From: DATJGF01 sp035495315
Lineage (GTDB): Bacteria > Verrucomicrobiota > Verrucomicrobiia > Limisphaerales > UBA8199
DNA: 64,000 bases
Assembly: GCA_035495315.1 (NCBI GenBank)
Contig: DATJGF010000177.1
Coordinates: 29,167-93,166, forward strand
Reading direction: 5' to 3'
A model generated the notes under the pieces. It searched no databases. It had not been told where the DNA came from and saw only the letters and a program-made list of their open reading frames with translations. Position numbers and translations under genes: made by a program. This document shows, one piece after another, positions 10,201 to 18,668 of the stretch. Numbering within the stretch: position 1 is the stretch's first letter; each line of letters opens with the position of its first letter.

Positions 10201-13130
10201 TCAATCAGGGCGCCATACTTAATGTGCCCGCGCCTGGTTTATTAGGCAACGACACTGAGGTTTATGGAACTACTCTCTCCGCCAGTTCATTAGCGGGTCC
10301 CACACACGGAAGCTTGAGCTTTGGCGCCGATGGCTCATTCACCTATACCCCGGTAGCGAGTTTTTCCGGGACGGACAGTTTTACTTATCGCGTCTTTGAC
10401 GGAGCACAGAACCTGGGGTCTGGCAATGTTGCTATTACTGTCACACCCGGCGCAATTAAACCTCAATTGGTGGTTACCGCCGATGCCCAGGCCCGCGATT
10501 ATGGACAGGCTAACCCCTCATTTACGGGTACAATTACAGGACTGCAAAATGGCGACAACATCACTGCAACTTACAGCTCAACCGCGACGGCCAACAGTCC
10601 AGTCGGCACATACACGATTGTTCCTGTGCTGAATGATCCCGGCGGAAAACTGCCCAACTATACTGTTGTAATTAACAACGGGATACTCACAGTAAATCCT
10701 GTAGCCCTCAACGTCACGGCTACCGGGATAAATAAGGGTTACGATGGAACCGCGATCGCGAACATCCAATTGTTTGACGATCGCCTTTTCGGAGACAATT
10801 TGACGGTGACTTATGCCAATGCCGGTTTTGCCGACAAGAACGTTGGCACGAGCAAGTCGGTCAGCATTACCGGCATCTCAATCACTGGCCCGGATTCGGG
10901 CAATTACACACCCAACAGTACGGCTAATGCCATTGCCTCCATTACGGCGCGTCCGTTGACTGTGACGGCAGTTTCTGACAGCAAGATCTATGATGGCACG
11001 ACCGCGTCGGCGGGCCTGCCGGGACTCACGGGAGCAATTGCGGTCGGTGATAGCGCGTTATTTTCGCAGAGCTATGACACGCGGAGCGCAGGGACGGGCA
11101 AGACGCTAACGCCAGGTGGAGCGGTAAGCGATGGGAACGGGGGAAACAATTACAATGTGACCTTTGTTGCCAATACGACCGGGGTAATTACGCCGCGGGG
11201 TCTGACGGGCAGCGTCACTGCGGCCAACAAGGTGTACGATGGAAGCACAACCTCTCTAATCAATGCCCGTACGGTGACAGGAGTGTTGGGAACTGATGTC
11301 GTAAGTTACGTCGGAGGCACGGCAAGTTTCACTGACAAGAACATTGGCACCGGTAAGACGGTAACGGCCAGTGGACTGAGTCTGAGTGGAGCGGACGCTG
11401 GCAATTACACTGTCAACAGCAGCGCGAGTACGACCGCAAACATTACTGCCACCAGTCTAACGGTGACAGCCAGTGCGCAGGACAAGGTGTATGACGGGAC
11501 GACCTTGGCGAATGTGACCCTGTCGGACAACCGAGCCAATGGGGACGTGCTGAGTGCCAGTTATACGAGTGCGATTTTCGTGGATAAGAACGTAGGGGTG
11601 GCAAAAGCCGTAAGTGTTAGCGGCATTACGATCAGCGGTACGGACGCGGCTAATTACACCGCCAACACGACAGCCAGCGCCAGCGCCGCGATTACGGCGC
11701 GAGGGTTGACGGTTACGGCGGTGAGTGACAATCGGGTATATGACGGTACGACTGGTTCGGTGGGGGTGCCGAGTATGACGGGGACATTGGCTGCTGGAGA
11801 CAGTGGAGGGTTTACGCAGAGCTATGATACGCGCAACGTGGGAACGGGTAAGACGCTAACGCCTGGGGGAGCGGTAAGCGATGGGAATGGAGGGAACAAT
11901 TACAGTGTGACGTTTGTGGCCAATACGACGGGGGTGATTCTGGCGCGGAGTCTGACGGGCAGCATTACCGCAGGCAGCAGGGTATATGATGGGACCACAG
12001 CGGCGGTAATTAGCAGTCGGACGGTGACGGGGGTATTGGGCAATGATGTCGTAAGCTACAGCGGAGGGACGGCAAATTTCAATGACAAGAACATTGGCAC
12101 CGGCAAGACGGTAACGGCCAGTGGCCTGAGTTTGAGTGGGGCTGACGCCGGAAATTATAGTGTCAACACCAGCGCCAGTACGATGGCGAATATCACTCCG
12201 GCGATGCTCACTATCAGCGCTGATAACAAGAGCAAGACTATGGGAACCGCCAATCCACCTCTGACGGCGACTTTCAGCGGCTTTGTCGATAGTAATGACT
12301 TCAGCAGTGTGAGTGGTGTTCCGATGCTCACTACGACGGCGAACCAAAGCAGCCCCATCGGTAACTATCCGATTAATGTGGCCGCCGGCTCACTCAACGT
12401 GGCTAATTACAACTTTACTTTTCTCCCTGGGACATTGTCGGTGATGCCGCCGCCCAATACTGCGCCGGTATTGCCGGTCCAGGCAGATCGCCAGCTCCAG
12501 GACCTGACCACGTTGAGAGTTGTCAACACCGCTTCAGATTCCGATATTCCTGCGAACAATCTTATATACCAATTTCTAGCCGCGCCTGATGGTGCCAACT
12601 TGAGTTCGCAGGGTGTTATTACATGGACGCCCAACCTGGCTCAAAGTCCGACCACGAACACATTCACGACCGTTGTCACTGACGATGGGGTGCCACCGTT
12701 GAGCGCGACCAACAGTTTCGTGGTTTTTGTCACTGGACCTTATGACGGTATCGACCTTCGTGACCCCATCCAGGCGGCAAATGACTTGGACGGCGATGGG
12801 GTACCAAATCTGGTGGAATACGCTCTTGGCACCGATCCCAGAAAGCCCGCCGGGTCTGAAAATGCAATGGTGACCTCCTTTATCGAGAACAACAGCTCAC
12901 AATATCTGTCTATACAGTTCCGGCGACGTCTTAGCAGCCCCGGCGTGCCCCTCCAGTACTTGCCAGAAGTCTCTGGCGATCGCCAAACGTGGTTCTCCGA
13001 CAGCACACATGTGCAAGTAATCAGTGTCACTCCGCTGGACGAGCAGTTTGAGAGCGTGACGGTGCGCGATCAGACTCGGTTGGAAGCGACAACTCCTCGC
13101 TTCATTCGGTTGCGAGTTATCGAAAACTGA
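7212..13130 (+). CDS. Giant secreted multidomain protein: deacetylase-like head, YDG/MBG repeats
   Basis: A 1,972-residue protein with an N-terminal signal peptide (start ATG 7212 gives a hydrophobic run ending near VAATQP). Domains in order, in residues: a ThuA/GATase-like region (about 60-290); a NodB/polysaccharide-deacetylase-like region from about 305 with FRHD and IGPHNGG; a cadherin-like VCBS-type domain (about 703-795) with VLANDSDPNG; a LamG-like domain (about 796-985); a second VCBS-type domain; an MBG domain (from about 1083); six YDG domains (about 1165-1664); another MBG; a cadherin-like domain; and a calcium-loop segment DLDGDGVPNLVEYALGTDP near 1857. This is the build of a surface protein that holds a catalytic head away from the cell to act on polysaccharide; that role is inference. 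A signal-peptide gene follows after 12 bases. Confidence 0.85.
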   Translation: MVMGVARVLLALGLEVGFVISVAATQPMVAIHDSELTRALETIPASGSTPSGSGTTGFQWWPTTWHYFVMPNSVKEALRSDGTLFAVLKDSDISTGNLLDANGNPVYPILISLSAEAIRDDEIARLTNYVVAGGFLFIGGSSFTRRIDGTPRGDFAIGNVMGLHSSTAGLANWVDNSTFSKTVDHRLISHIPPGDLTWQMPSSADEVSWTVPYHLNGQNPSNRPHSIWQVQSSDALVIAQADNQPYLLVKQYGKGLIIYDAAMQPLVGHGGWSPGMYAYGIIRNAIQWAFESARAPIPKLSPWPFAYDAAVMFRHDMEAIPARIASIEGSAQFEQSNGAKGDYYFCTGAVRLDMLNSTRNDMLASLRRAASLYGATIGPHNGGLTNINPVYNPPLVSIEANLNRLLSEGWLTDNSPYTPPLAPLIDNDYDYWHWGPDELLDVATVPAGFANARTYVFASLSNSFHDVEAWGITNGGPRSWVSPFFNATRDGSYQIEEQLGIKIAGDDKLTPFPHWVFSTQTPDKYYSFVSLPVSDWFVGSQVAQSLENSHGSATMRQLIDYYYNLGALINLYNHSSSDGTGPDGSLPSEYVTYSLDPALHPRVWSANATGIYSWWLQRAKATISSAVTFNGNQVVTSVSVIGATDPTMSIELALPAGAKTGLQVRTNSVLAAGNAYRLNGQTLKVLVGSLVQTVQVSYTLNPQAADDFYTVPTDMSLAVPAPGVLANDSDPNGMANATAQLVNGPVNGSLTLNNSGSFTYHPNSGFTGIDWFTYQLIDGQVASSAAIVLMSVAPSGGLFYDNFVRPNEPGILSPWQVQSGNWTVTGGAMQTGPNPTASYAFATVTNNWTDYSVQCRIQFPAGAFGGGLGGRVNPATGAHYAAWVYPEGSSGGSSVLKLVKFQTWTTFGYNGSSSVPVTQVNLPAVGTGAHLLKLAFQGSRITIYYDGTQMLSVTDVEPQPYLSGGISLDGWTDATQYVLSAEDVLVQPLVVNDSYTVNQGAILNVPAPGLLGNDTEVYGTTLSASSLAGPTHGSLSFGADGSFTYTPVASFSGTDSFTYRVFDGAQNLGSGNVAITVTPGAIKPQLVVTADAQARDYGQANPSFTGTITGLQNGDNITATYSSTATANSPVGTYTIVPVLNDPGGKLPNYTVVINNGILTVNPVALNVTATGINKGYDGTAIANIQLFDDRLFGDNLTVTYANAGFADKNVGTSKSVSITGISITGPDSGNYTPNSTANAIASITARPLTVTAVSDSKIYDGTTASAGLPGLTGAIAVGDSALFSQSYDTRSAGTGKTLTPGGAVSDGNGGNNYNVTFVANTTGVITPRGLTGSVTAANKVYDGSTTSLINARTVTGVLGTDVVSYVGGTASFTDKNIGTGKTVTASGLSLSGADAGNYTVNSSASTTANITATSLTVTASAQDKVYDGTTLANVTLSDNRANGDVLSASYTSAIFVDKNVGVAKAVSVSGITISGTDAANYTANTTASASAAITARGLTVTAVSDNRVYDGTTGSVGVPSMTGTLAAGDSGGFTQSYDTRNVGTGKTLTPGGAVSDGNGGNNYSVTFVANTTGVILARSLTGSITAGSRVYDGTTAAVISSRTVTGVLGNDVVSYSGGTANFNDKNIGTGKTVTASGLSLSGADAGNYSVNTSASTMANITPAMLTISADNKSKTMGTANPPLTATFSGFVDSNDFSSVSGVPMLTTTANQSSPIGNYPINVAAGSLNVANYNFTFLPGTLSVMPPPNTAPVLPVQADRQLQDLTTLRVVNTASDSDIPANNLIYQFLAAPDGANLSSQGVITWTPNLAQSPTTNTFTTVVTDDGVPPLSATNSFVVFVTGPYDGIDLRDPIQAANDLDGDGVPNLVEYALGTDPRKPAGSENAMVTSFIENNSSQYLSIQFRRRLSSPGVPLQYLPEVSGDRQTWFSDSTHVQVISVTPLDEQFESVTVRDQTRLEATTPRFIRLRVIEN
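10704..12203 (+). repeat. Two tandem 750-bp units, each coding three YDG domains
   Basis: The six YDG motifs begin at 10740, 10989, 11235, 11490, 11739 and 11985. The spacing 249, 246, 255 repeats so that domains 1-2-3 align with 4-5-6 at an offset of exactly 750 bases. In 11091-11189 against 11841-11939 I count 12 mismatches over 99 bases with no gap, while domains within a unit are much less alike. The simplest reading is duplication of a three-domain block by unequal recombination, in frame. Confidence 0.9.
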
Positions 13131-13142
13131 AAAGATGTTTAG

Positions 13143-14171
13143 ATGAAACGACCAATGCTTAAGCCCATCATCAAAACGGCCTTCGCTCTCGGTATTGCCG
13201 CCGTTACCGTCGCCACACACGCCACGGTTATCGAAACGACTTCCCCCATCTGCGTCGGTGCCCTGACCCCTATACAGGGCAATGGCGGTTCCGGTGTTAA
13301 AATCAGTGGCTTCTCTCAACGCATGGTACAGCCGGTGCAATATGCCGGCACGGTCACTAGCGCACTACACACGTCGCTGGGCGATTCCAATGCGACCTGG
13401 GTAAATGGGCAGTTTGGTGCCAACGGGATCGCGGCTTATGTCGAATTCGACAACGGTTGGACCATTGATATCGCCGACACCAGCGCAAGTAGCCAGACGC
13501 TGGTCCTGGCGGGGAATCTCGACGGAATCGTCGCGGTTGGCAACGCTTACCGTATCCGCCCACACATGACGGTTGCCGCTTTGTTTGGCCCTAACAATGA
13601 AAGTGGTCTCCTGGCTGGGCTCAATCCTGCTCAATCCGACAATATCCTCTTATCGATTCCGCAAACCCAACAAACCCTGACGATTTTTTACTTCAGCAAC
13701 GCTCTGGCAAAAGGCTGGTTGCGAGCCGATTTTTCGCCCGTGGGTAACCAGATCATTTACCCTGAACAAGGCGTGCTCGTGCGTCGGATCGTCCCGGGTG
13801 ATATCAATCTTCTGACATTAGGAGTCGTTCGGGCCGGAGTAATCGCCGTCCCCGTGGAACCTGGGTTCAACATTTTGGGAACCTTGAAAAGCTCCAGCAA
13901 CCTGCCACTGTCAGCCTTAAATCTTTACACCGGCGATCTCAACACGGGTATTGCCAGCGGACTGAATCTGGTAGATAGCGATGTTCTGCTGATGTTGCAG
14001 CCAGACGGTTCAACGCGCAGCTTTTTCTATTTCAAAAATGCGGCCTTTTCAGGGTGGCTCGATGCCTCCTTCAACTCAGCCGATTTGACCTTGGTTAACG
14101 CCGGAACTTGTTTCTTCATTCGGCGCAAACCCTCTAACGGGCCCTTTTTCTGGACCATTCCCTCCGAGTAA
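13143..14171 (+). CDS. Secreted protein, TIGR02597-like, downstream of the giant surface protein
   Basis: A 342-residue protein with a clear signal peptide (basic start, then FALGIAAVTVATHA). The rest is predicted mostly beta, with repeated short motifs such as LLSIPQTQQTLTIFYFS and LLMLQPDGSTRSFFYFK that recur about 130 residues apart, suggesting a duplicated beta unit. It resembles the TIGR02597 family of secreted verrucomicrobial proteins; this is recognition from memory and not certain. The gene starts 12 bases after the giant surface protein gene and is very probably in the same operon, so the two products may act together at the cell surface. No catalytic residues can be pointed out. 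Confidence 0.65.
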   Translation: MKRPMLKPIIKTAFALGIAAVTVATHATVIETTSPICVGALTPIQGNGGSGVKISGFSQRMVQPVQYAGTVTSALHTSLGDSNATWVNGQFGANGIAAYVEFDNGWTIDIADTSASSQTLVLAGNLDGIVAVGNAYRIRPHMTVAALFGPNNESGLLAGLNPAQSDNILLSIPQTQQTLTIFYFSNALAKGWLRADFSPVGNQIIYPEQGVLVRRIVPGDINLLTLGVVRAGVIAVPVEPGFNILGTLKSSSNLPLSALNLYTGDLNTGIASGLNLVDSDVLLMLQPDGSTRSFFYFKNAAFSGWLDASFNSADLTLVNAGTCFFIRRKPSNGPFFWTIPSE

Positions 14172-14286
14172 ATCCAACTGTAAGGCAACCAGACACTGTT
14201 AGCCTGGATAGGCGAGGGTACGCCGCGACCTCACAAACTTTTTCTTGGCAGGTTAGCGCTGAATTGGCAGGGTGGAATGCAACCAC

Positions 14287-15378
14287 ATGAACGCCTTGCC
14301 ATCGCCAGTTCCAGGTGTTTCCGATCCCACATCAATTAACCGGCGCGCTTTTCTTGCGGCGAGTATTGGTGCGGCTGGTGTAGCGTTGACCTTCCCGCCA
14401 GCAGCCCACGCTACGGAGCGTGATTGGAGCGGTCATCAGCCGGTGCGTTATCCTGATGCTGACATTAAGGTTCTGGACCCACGGTTTGCTAAATACAAGG
14501 TCGGCAACGCTGCCATTCAACGTCTTTGGACCGGAGCACTCTGGGCTGAGGGTTGTGCCTGGAACGCCGCTGGCCGTTACCTGGTCTGGAGTGACATTCC
14601 CAATAATCGCCAACTGAGACGAATTGATGAAGATGGCCATGTAACCGTTTTCCGCACCGCTTCAAACAACAGCAATGGAAATACGTTTGATTTTGAGGGC
14701 CGACAACTTTCATGTGAGCACAACACACGGCGGGTAGTGCGTTACGAGCACAACGGCAGCATTAGCGTCATCGCTGATAAATGGAACGGTAAACCATTCA
14801 ACGCCCCCAACGACATTGTAGTTCATGCCGATGGCGGCATTTGGTTTACAGACCCTGGATACGGCATTATGGGCAACTATGAAGGTCACAAAGCCCAATT
14901 GGAATTGAAGGAGGCGATTTATCGAGTTAATCCCTCCAGTGGCAACCTCGACCTGGTCAACGATGAAGGATACAAACCCAACGGTCTGTGTTTTTCGCCC
15001 GATTATAAATTATTGTACGTCGCCGATACAGGAGGACCTGACCCTCGCGGCATTGATGTATATGACGTCCTGGAAAGTAAGAAACTAAAGAACAAGCGAC
15101 GCTTCTGCTCAATGGAGTTAAATGGCAAGCTCGGTGGCTCCGACGGTATTCGAGCGGATATTGACGGGAACATCTGGTCCGCTGCCGGTTGGGCCGGCGA
15201 AGGCTATGACGGTGTCCATATTTTCGCACCCGATGGACAGCGCATCGGGATGATTCTGCTGCCGGAGATTTGCGCCAATATCTGTTTTGGTGGCGAAAAG
15301 CGTAATCGGTTGTTTATGGCTGCCAGCCAGTCCCTCTATGCAATTTACGTCGAAACTCAAGGTGCGCACGTGACCTAG
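14287..15378 (+). CDS. SMP-30/gluconolactonase-like beta-propeller protein, Tat-exported
   Basis: About 363 residues of the SMP-30/gluconolaconase/LRE-like family, six-bladed propellers that hydrolyse sugar lactones using a divalent metal. Seen in sequence: EGCAWNAAGRYLVWSDIPNN at blade 1, FDFEGRQLSCEHNTRR, NAPNDIVVHADGGIWFTDPGYG, PNGLCFSPDYKLLYVADT and SDGIRADIDGNIWSA, carrying the usual metal-binding Glu, Asn and Asp. The N-terminus has NRRAFLAAS followed by a hydrophobic stretch, a twin-arginine signal, so the folded protein is exported. ATG 14287 is preferred over ATG 14272. Such proteins are usually periplasmic in this phylum and linked to sugar-acid use; the exact substrate is unknown. 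Confidence 0.88.
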   Translation: MNALPSPVPGVSDPTSINRRAFLAASIGAAGVALTFPPAAHATERDWSGHQPVRYPDADIKVLDPRFAKYKVGNAAIQRLWTGALWAEGCAWNAAGRYLVWSDIPNNRQLRRIDEDGHVTVFRTASNNSNGNTFDFEGRQLSCEHNTRRVVRYEHNGSISVIADKWNGKPFNAPNDIVVHADGGIWFTDPGYGIMGNYEGHKAQLELKEAIYRVNPSSGNLDLVNDEGYKPNGLCFSPDYKLLYVADTGGPDPRGIDVYDVLESKKLKNKRRFCSMELNGKLGGSDGIRADIDGNIWSAAGWAGEGYDGVHIFAPDGQRIGMILLPEICANICFGGEKRNRLFMAASQSLYAIYVETQGAHVT

Positions 15379-15417
15379 CCAGGTCTACATCATGCAGTGG
15401 CTCCGGCGTCGGGCGCC

Positions 15418-16047
15418 TCACCTGACCTGTAACTGGTCGTAAATAGCTTTGCCGACACCAGCCCGCTGGATGGCTGAAATCAGAGCTTCACGCTCATCTT
15501 GACCATCGACCGCACCTTTCAAGGATATGATTCCGTTCCGAACAGTTATGGTAACATCCTGAAGACCGGTGGCTGGCACAGCGTCGGTGCGCAGCTCCCG
15601 AGCAATTCTGCTGGCGGCTGGTTGGTCGTCAGGACTCCAGGCCTGTACCCTCAGTTTCGGATAGTCGGGAACAACCACAGGTGCTGGCAATGTTACAATG
15701 GCTGGGCCCGGGGTTGCGTCCGGTGGCGCCGTTAAGTAGACCGGAACGGTTGGCGGCACGCCGTAAGTGCCCGGTGAGGGGAGTTCCACTTTCAGTTTAT
15801 CTTTGAGAGCTACGACCCCTGCGGTATTGCGGACCATCGTTTCGATTCTCTGGCGGTCCGCTTCTGTCGGCACATGGCCATCTAGCGTAACGATGCCGTG
15901 GTGCACATGCACATGGACGTGCCGTTGGTTCAACGTAGCTCGCAAGCCGCTCTCCAATGCGTGATCGGCGTCGTGCTCATCGGCTTTACCCCAGATCCCG
16001 ACAAACAATAACGAAGAAACAATAATTGAGACAGGCGTGATTCTCAT
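15418..16047 (-). CDS. BON-domain protein with two BON domains
   Basis: A 209-residue exported protein. After a signal peptide (SIIVSSLLFVGIWG) come two BON domains: one at about residues 30-90 with VHHGIVTLDGHVPTEADRQRIE, and one at about 130-209 with VRNGIISLKGAVDGQDERE. They are joined by a proline-rich linker. BON domains bind membranes or phospholipid and occur in periplasmic stress proteins such as OsmY. The first domain holds an odd run of alternating His and Val (HVHVHVHH), possibly able to bind metal. The gene converges on the SMP-30-like gene and has no operon partner here. Confidence 0.85.
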   Translation of the reverse strand: MRITPVSIIVSSLLFVGIWGKADEHDADHALESGLRATLNQRHVHVHVHHGIVTLDGHVPTEADRQRIETMVRNTAGVVALKDKLKVELPSPGTYGVPPTVPVYLTAPPDATPGPAIVTLPAPVVVPDYPKLRVQAWSPDDQPAASRIARELRTDAVPATGLQDVTITVRNGIISLKGAVDGQDEREALISAIQRAGVGKAIYDQLQVR

Positions 16048-16222
16048 ACAACAGATTCCTTTCCCTCTACTGGAATGAAATATCGCTGCTCACAAGCCCA
16101 GAAAGCACTGGGGTCTATTACTCGGTAATCCGGGCCTTAATTGCTATAAGCCCATGGCCGGCTTGTTGACTGCGGGTTTTTACCCTATTCGGGCTGGCCG
16201 GGTTCCCGGTTAAATTTGTCGT

Positions 16223-17050
16223 ATGCGACCGATTTGGAAGGGCTCGATCAGCTTCGGCCTGGTGAACATCCCGGTGGGGCTCTATCCCGCCATTCGGCAC
16301 AAATCCGGCCTGGATTTGCACCTGCTCCGTGACTCGGATCTAAGTCCGATACAATACAAGAAAGTTGCAGAAGCCGATGGCAAGGAAGTTCCGAAGGAAC
16401 ATATCGTCAAAGGATATGAACATGAAAAGGACCAGTATGTCGTGCTTACCGATGAGGATTTCCAGCGGGTCGAAATCAAATCCAATCAGACGGTCGATAT
16501 TCGGGAGTTCGTCCAATTAGAGGAAATCGACGCGCGCTTTTTTGATCAACCGTATTTTCTAGCCCCCGAAAAACGTGGTGAAAAGGCCTACGCCCTCTTA
16601 CGTACTGTGCTTGAAAAAACCGGCCTCACTGGTATCGCCAAGGTGGTCCTCCGCCCCCCACGCGAGCATTTGGCGGCGGTAAAGCCATTGGATGGCGTGC
16701 TTCTGCTCGAAACCATGCATTATGCGGATGAATTGCGTGACTCGGCCGAGCTTGCGCCCCCCAAAGCATCGGTCGGCCAGAAAGAGCTCGATATGGCTGA
16801 GACTCTCGTTAAATCGATGACGTCCCGATGGGACTCCGAGAAGTATCACGACGAGTATCGCGAATCTCTGATGAAGATTATTGAGCAGAAAGTCAAAGCC
16901 GGAGCCAAGCACATGCCCGTACCGAAACGCGCTCGCCAACCCTCCGAAAAGAAAATCATCGATTTGGCGGAACTACTGCAGCAAAGCCTCGAAAAATCCG
17001 CAGCGAAGAAACCGCGCCGCCAGCCTGCCACGCACCGAAAGGCAGCTTAA
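16223..17050 (+). CDS. ku: Ku protein, non-homologous end joining
   Basis: A 275-residue bacterial Ku. The N-terminus MRPIWKGSISFGLVNIPVGLY is the family hallmark and the length fits. Bacterial Ku forms a homodimeric ring on DNA ends and recruits LigD. The C-terminal tail is basic (KPRRQPATHRK), as is common for the part that helps DNA binding. No ligD is visible within the window, so the ligase partner must lie elsewhere. The gene stands between a divergent BON-protein gene and the AsnRS gene and appears to be its own unit. Confidence 0.95.
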   Translation: MRPIWKGSISFGLVNIPVGLYPAIRHKSGLDLHLLRDSDLSPIQYKKVAEADGKEVPKEHIVKGYEHEKDQYVVLTDEDFQRVEIKSNQTVDIREFVQLEEIDARFFDQPYFLAPEKRGEKAYALLRTVLEKTGLTGIAKVVLRPPREHLAAVKPLDGVLLLETMHYADELRDSAELAPPKASVGQKELDMAETLVKSMTSRWDSEKYHDEYRESLMKIIEQKVKAGAKHMPVPKRARQPSEKKIIDLAELLQQSLEKSAAKKPRRQPATHRKAA

Positions 17051-17186
17051 GCCAGAAAAGCGGATCTTCTGCTCCCGCATTCTCCGGTTGCGAGTCGGCA
17101 AGTGTTCGCTAATGTGTTAGCCGTTCGAAGTGACATACCTCAGGTCAGCGTCTGCGAGGCCCAGGTGAATTCATCGGCATTGATTC

Positions 17187-18548
17187 ATGCGCACATTGAT
17201 AAAACACGTTTTGGGGTCAACCGAAGCAAAAGACGACATCACTGTCAAAGGCTGGGTAAGAACCCGGCGCGACTCGAAAGGCTTTTCTTTCCTCGAACTT
17301 AATGACGGTTCATGCCTGGCCAACCTGCAGATTGTGGTCGACGCCGGCACCCCGGGGTGCGATCAACTGCCACATTTTACCACCGGAGCCTCTGCCGCAA
17401 TACAAGGCAAGCTGGTCGCCTCACCGGCACAGGGCCAGAAATGGGAGTTGCGTGCCTCCAAGATTGAACTGATTGGGCCAGCTGATCCCGCCTATCCACT
17501 GCAGAAGAAGGGCCACACACCGGAATTTCTTCGCACCATCGCGCATCTGCGTCCGCGTTCAAATCTTTATGGCGCGGTGTTCCGGATGCGAAGTCGGCTG
17601 GCGTTCGCGGTGCATCAGTTCTTCCAGGATCGGGATTTTGTTTACGTACATACGCCAATCATTACCGCCAGCGATTGCGAAGGGGCAGGGGAGATGTTCC
17701 GTGTCACCAGTCTCAAAGGGAATATTGACGAGAAACCCCAGGCTGACTTTTTTGGCAAACGCGCTTACCTCACGGTCAGCGGCCAGTTGGAAGGAGAGAC
17801 CTTTGCCTGCGCCTTGTCCAACATTTATACCTTCGGTCCGACCTTTCGCGCGGAAAACTCAAACACCGCCCGCCATGCCGCCGAATTTTGGATGATCGAA
17901 CCCGAAATGGCTTTCTGCGATTTGCAGGGCGACCTCGATCTGGGGGAGGAGTTTATTAAAGCAATGGCGCGATATGCCCTCGACCATTGTGGGGAGGATT
18001 TAAACCTCTTTGCGCGCTTTGTCGATAAAGGTGTTCGCGAACGTTTGACTTTCGTTGTCGAGCGACCCTTCGTTCGGGTGCCTTATACCGAGGCCATTGA
18101 CATCATCAAGAAATCAGGAAAGAAGTTCGAGTTCCCGGTCGAATACGGTCTGAACCTTCAATCCGAGCACGAAAGGTTCCTAACTGAGGACCATTTCAAA
18201 TCCCCGGTCAGTGTTTTCAACTACCCGCGCGAAATAAAGCCCTTCTATATGCGTCTCAATGATGACGACAAGACCGTTACCGCGATGGACGTGCTCGTCC
18301 CTGGAATCGGAGAAGTCATCGGCGGTTCGCAACGCGAGGAGCGCTTGCACCAGCTTTTAGCCAACCTGCAGTTTCACAAGCTTAAGCCCGAGGATTATTG
18401 GTGGTACCTCGATCTCCGGAAATATGGCACAGTTCCCCATGCCGGCTTTGGGCTGGGCTTCGAACGTTTGCTCATGTTCCTCACCGGTGTGCCGAATATC
18501 CGGGATGTGATCCCCTTCGCGCGGACGCCAGGCAACGCCGACTTCTAG
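17187..18548 (+). CDS. asnS: Asparagine--tRNA ligase
   Basis: A 453-residue class IIb aminoacyl-tRNA synthetase. An N-terminal OB-fold anticodon-binding domain (about residues 15-110; VKGWVRTRRDSKGFSFLELNDGS) precedes the catalytic domain. Visible marks are SDCEGAGEMF, the motif 2 region PTFRAENSNTARHAAEFWMIEPE, and motif 3 GFGLGFERLLMFLTG. The ENSNT segment and the loss of the long AspRS insert favour AsnRS over AspRS. It charges tRNA-Asn with asparagine in the cytoplasm. The start ATG 17187 places the OB fold normally. There is no clear operon partner. Confidence 0.95.
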   Translation: MRTLIKHVLGSTEAKDDITVKGWVRTRRDSKGFSFLELNDGSCLANLQIVVDAGTPGCDQLPHFTTGASAAIQGKLVASPAQGQKWELRASKIELIGPADPAYPLQKKGHTPEFLRTIAHLRPRSNLYGAVFRMRSRLAFAVHQFFQDRDFVYVHTPIITASDCEGAGEMFRVTSLKGNIDEKPQADFFGKRAYLTVSGQLEGETFACALSNIYTFGPTFRAENSNTARHAAEFWMIEPEMAFCDLQGDLDLGEEFIKAMARYALDHCGEDLNLFARFVDKGVRERLTFVVERPFVRVPYTEAIDIIKKSGKKFEFPVEYGLNLQSEHERFLTEDHFKSPVSVFNYPREIKPFYMRLNDDDKTVTAMDVLVPGIGEVIGGSQREERLHQLLANLQFHKLKPEDYWWYLDLRKYGTVPHAGFGLGFERLLMFLTGVPNIRDVIPFARTPGNADF

Positions 18549-18668
18549 CCGCTATTCTTTGCAAGCCTCGCCCGTCGTTGTGCCCCCGGAGCCGCCTTTA
18601 GCCACAAGTGACGTGCTTGCCAAAATGCTCTTTTCAACAACCGGTTTAGCCGCTATCAAGAGCAGACT

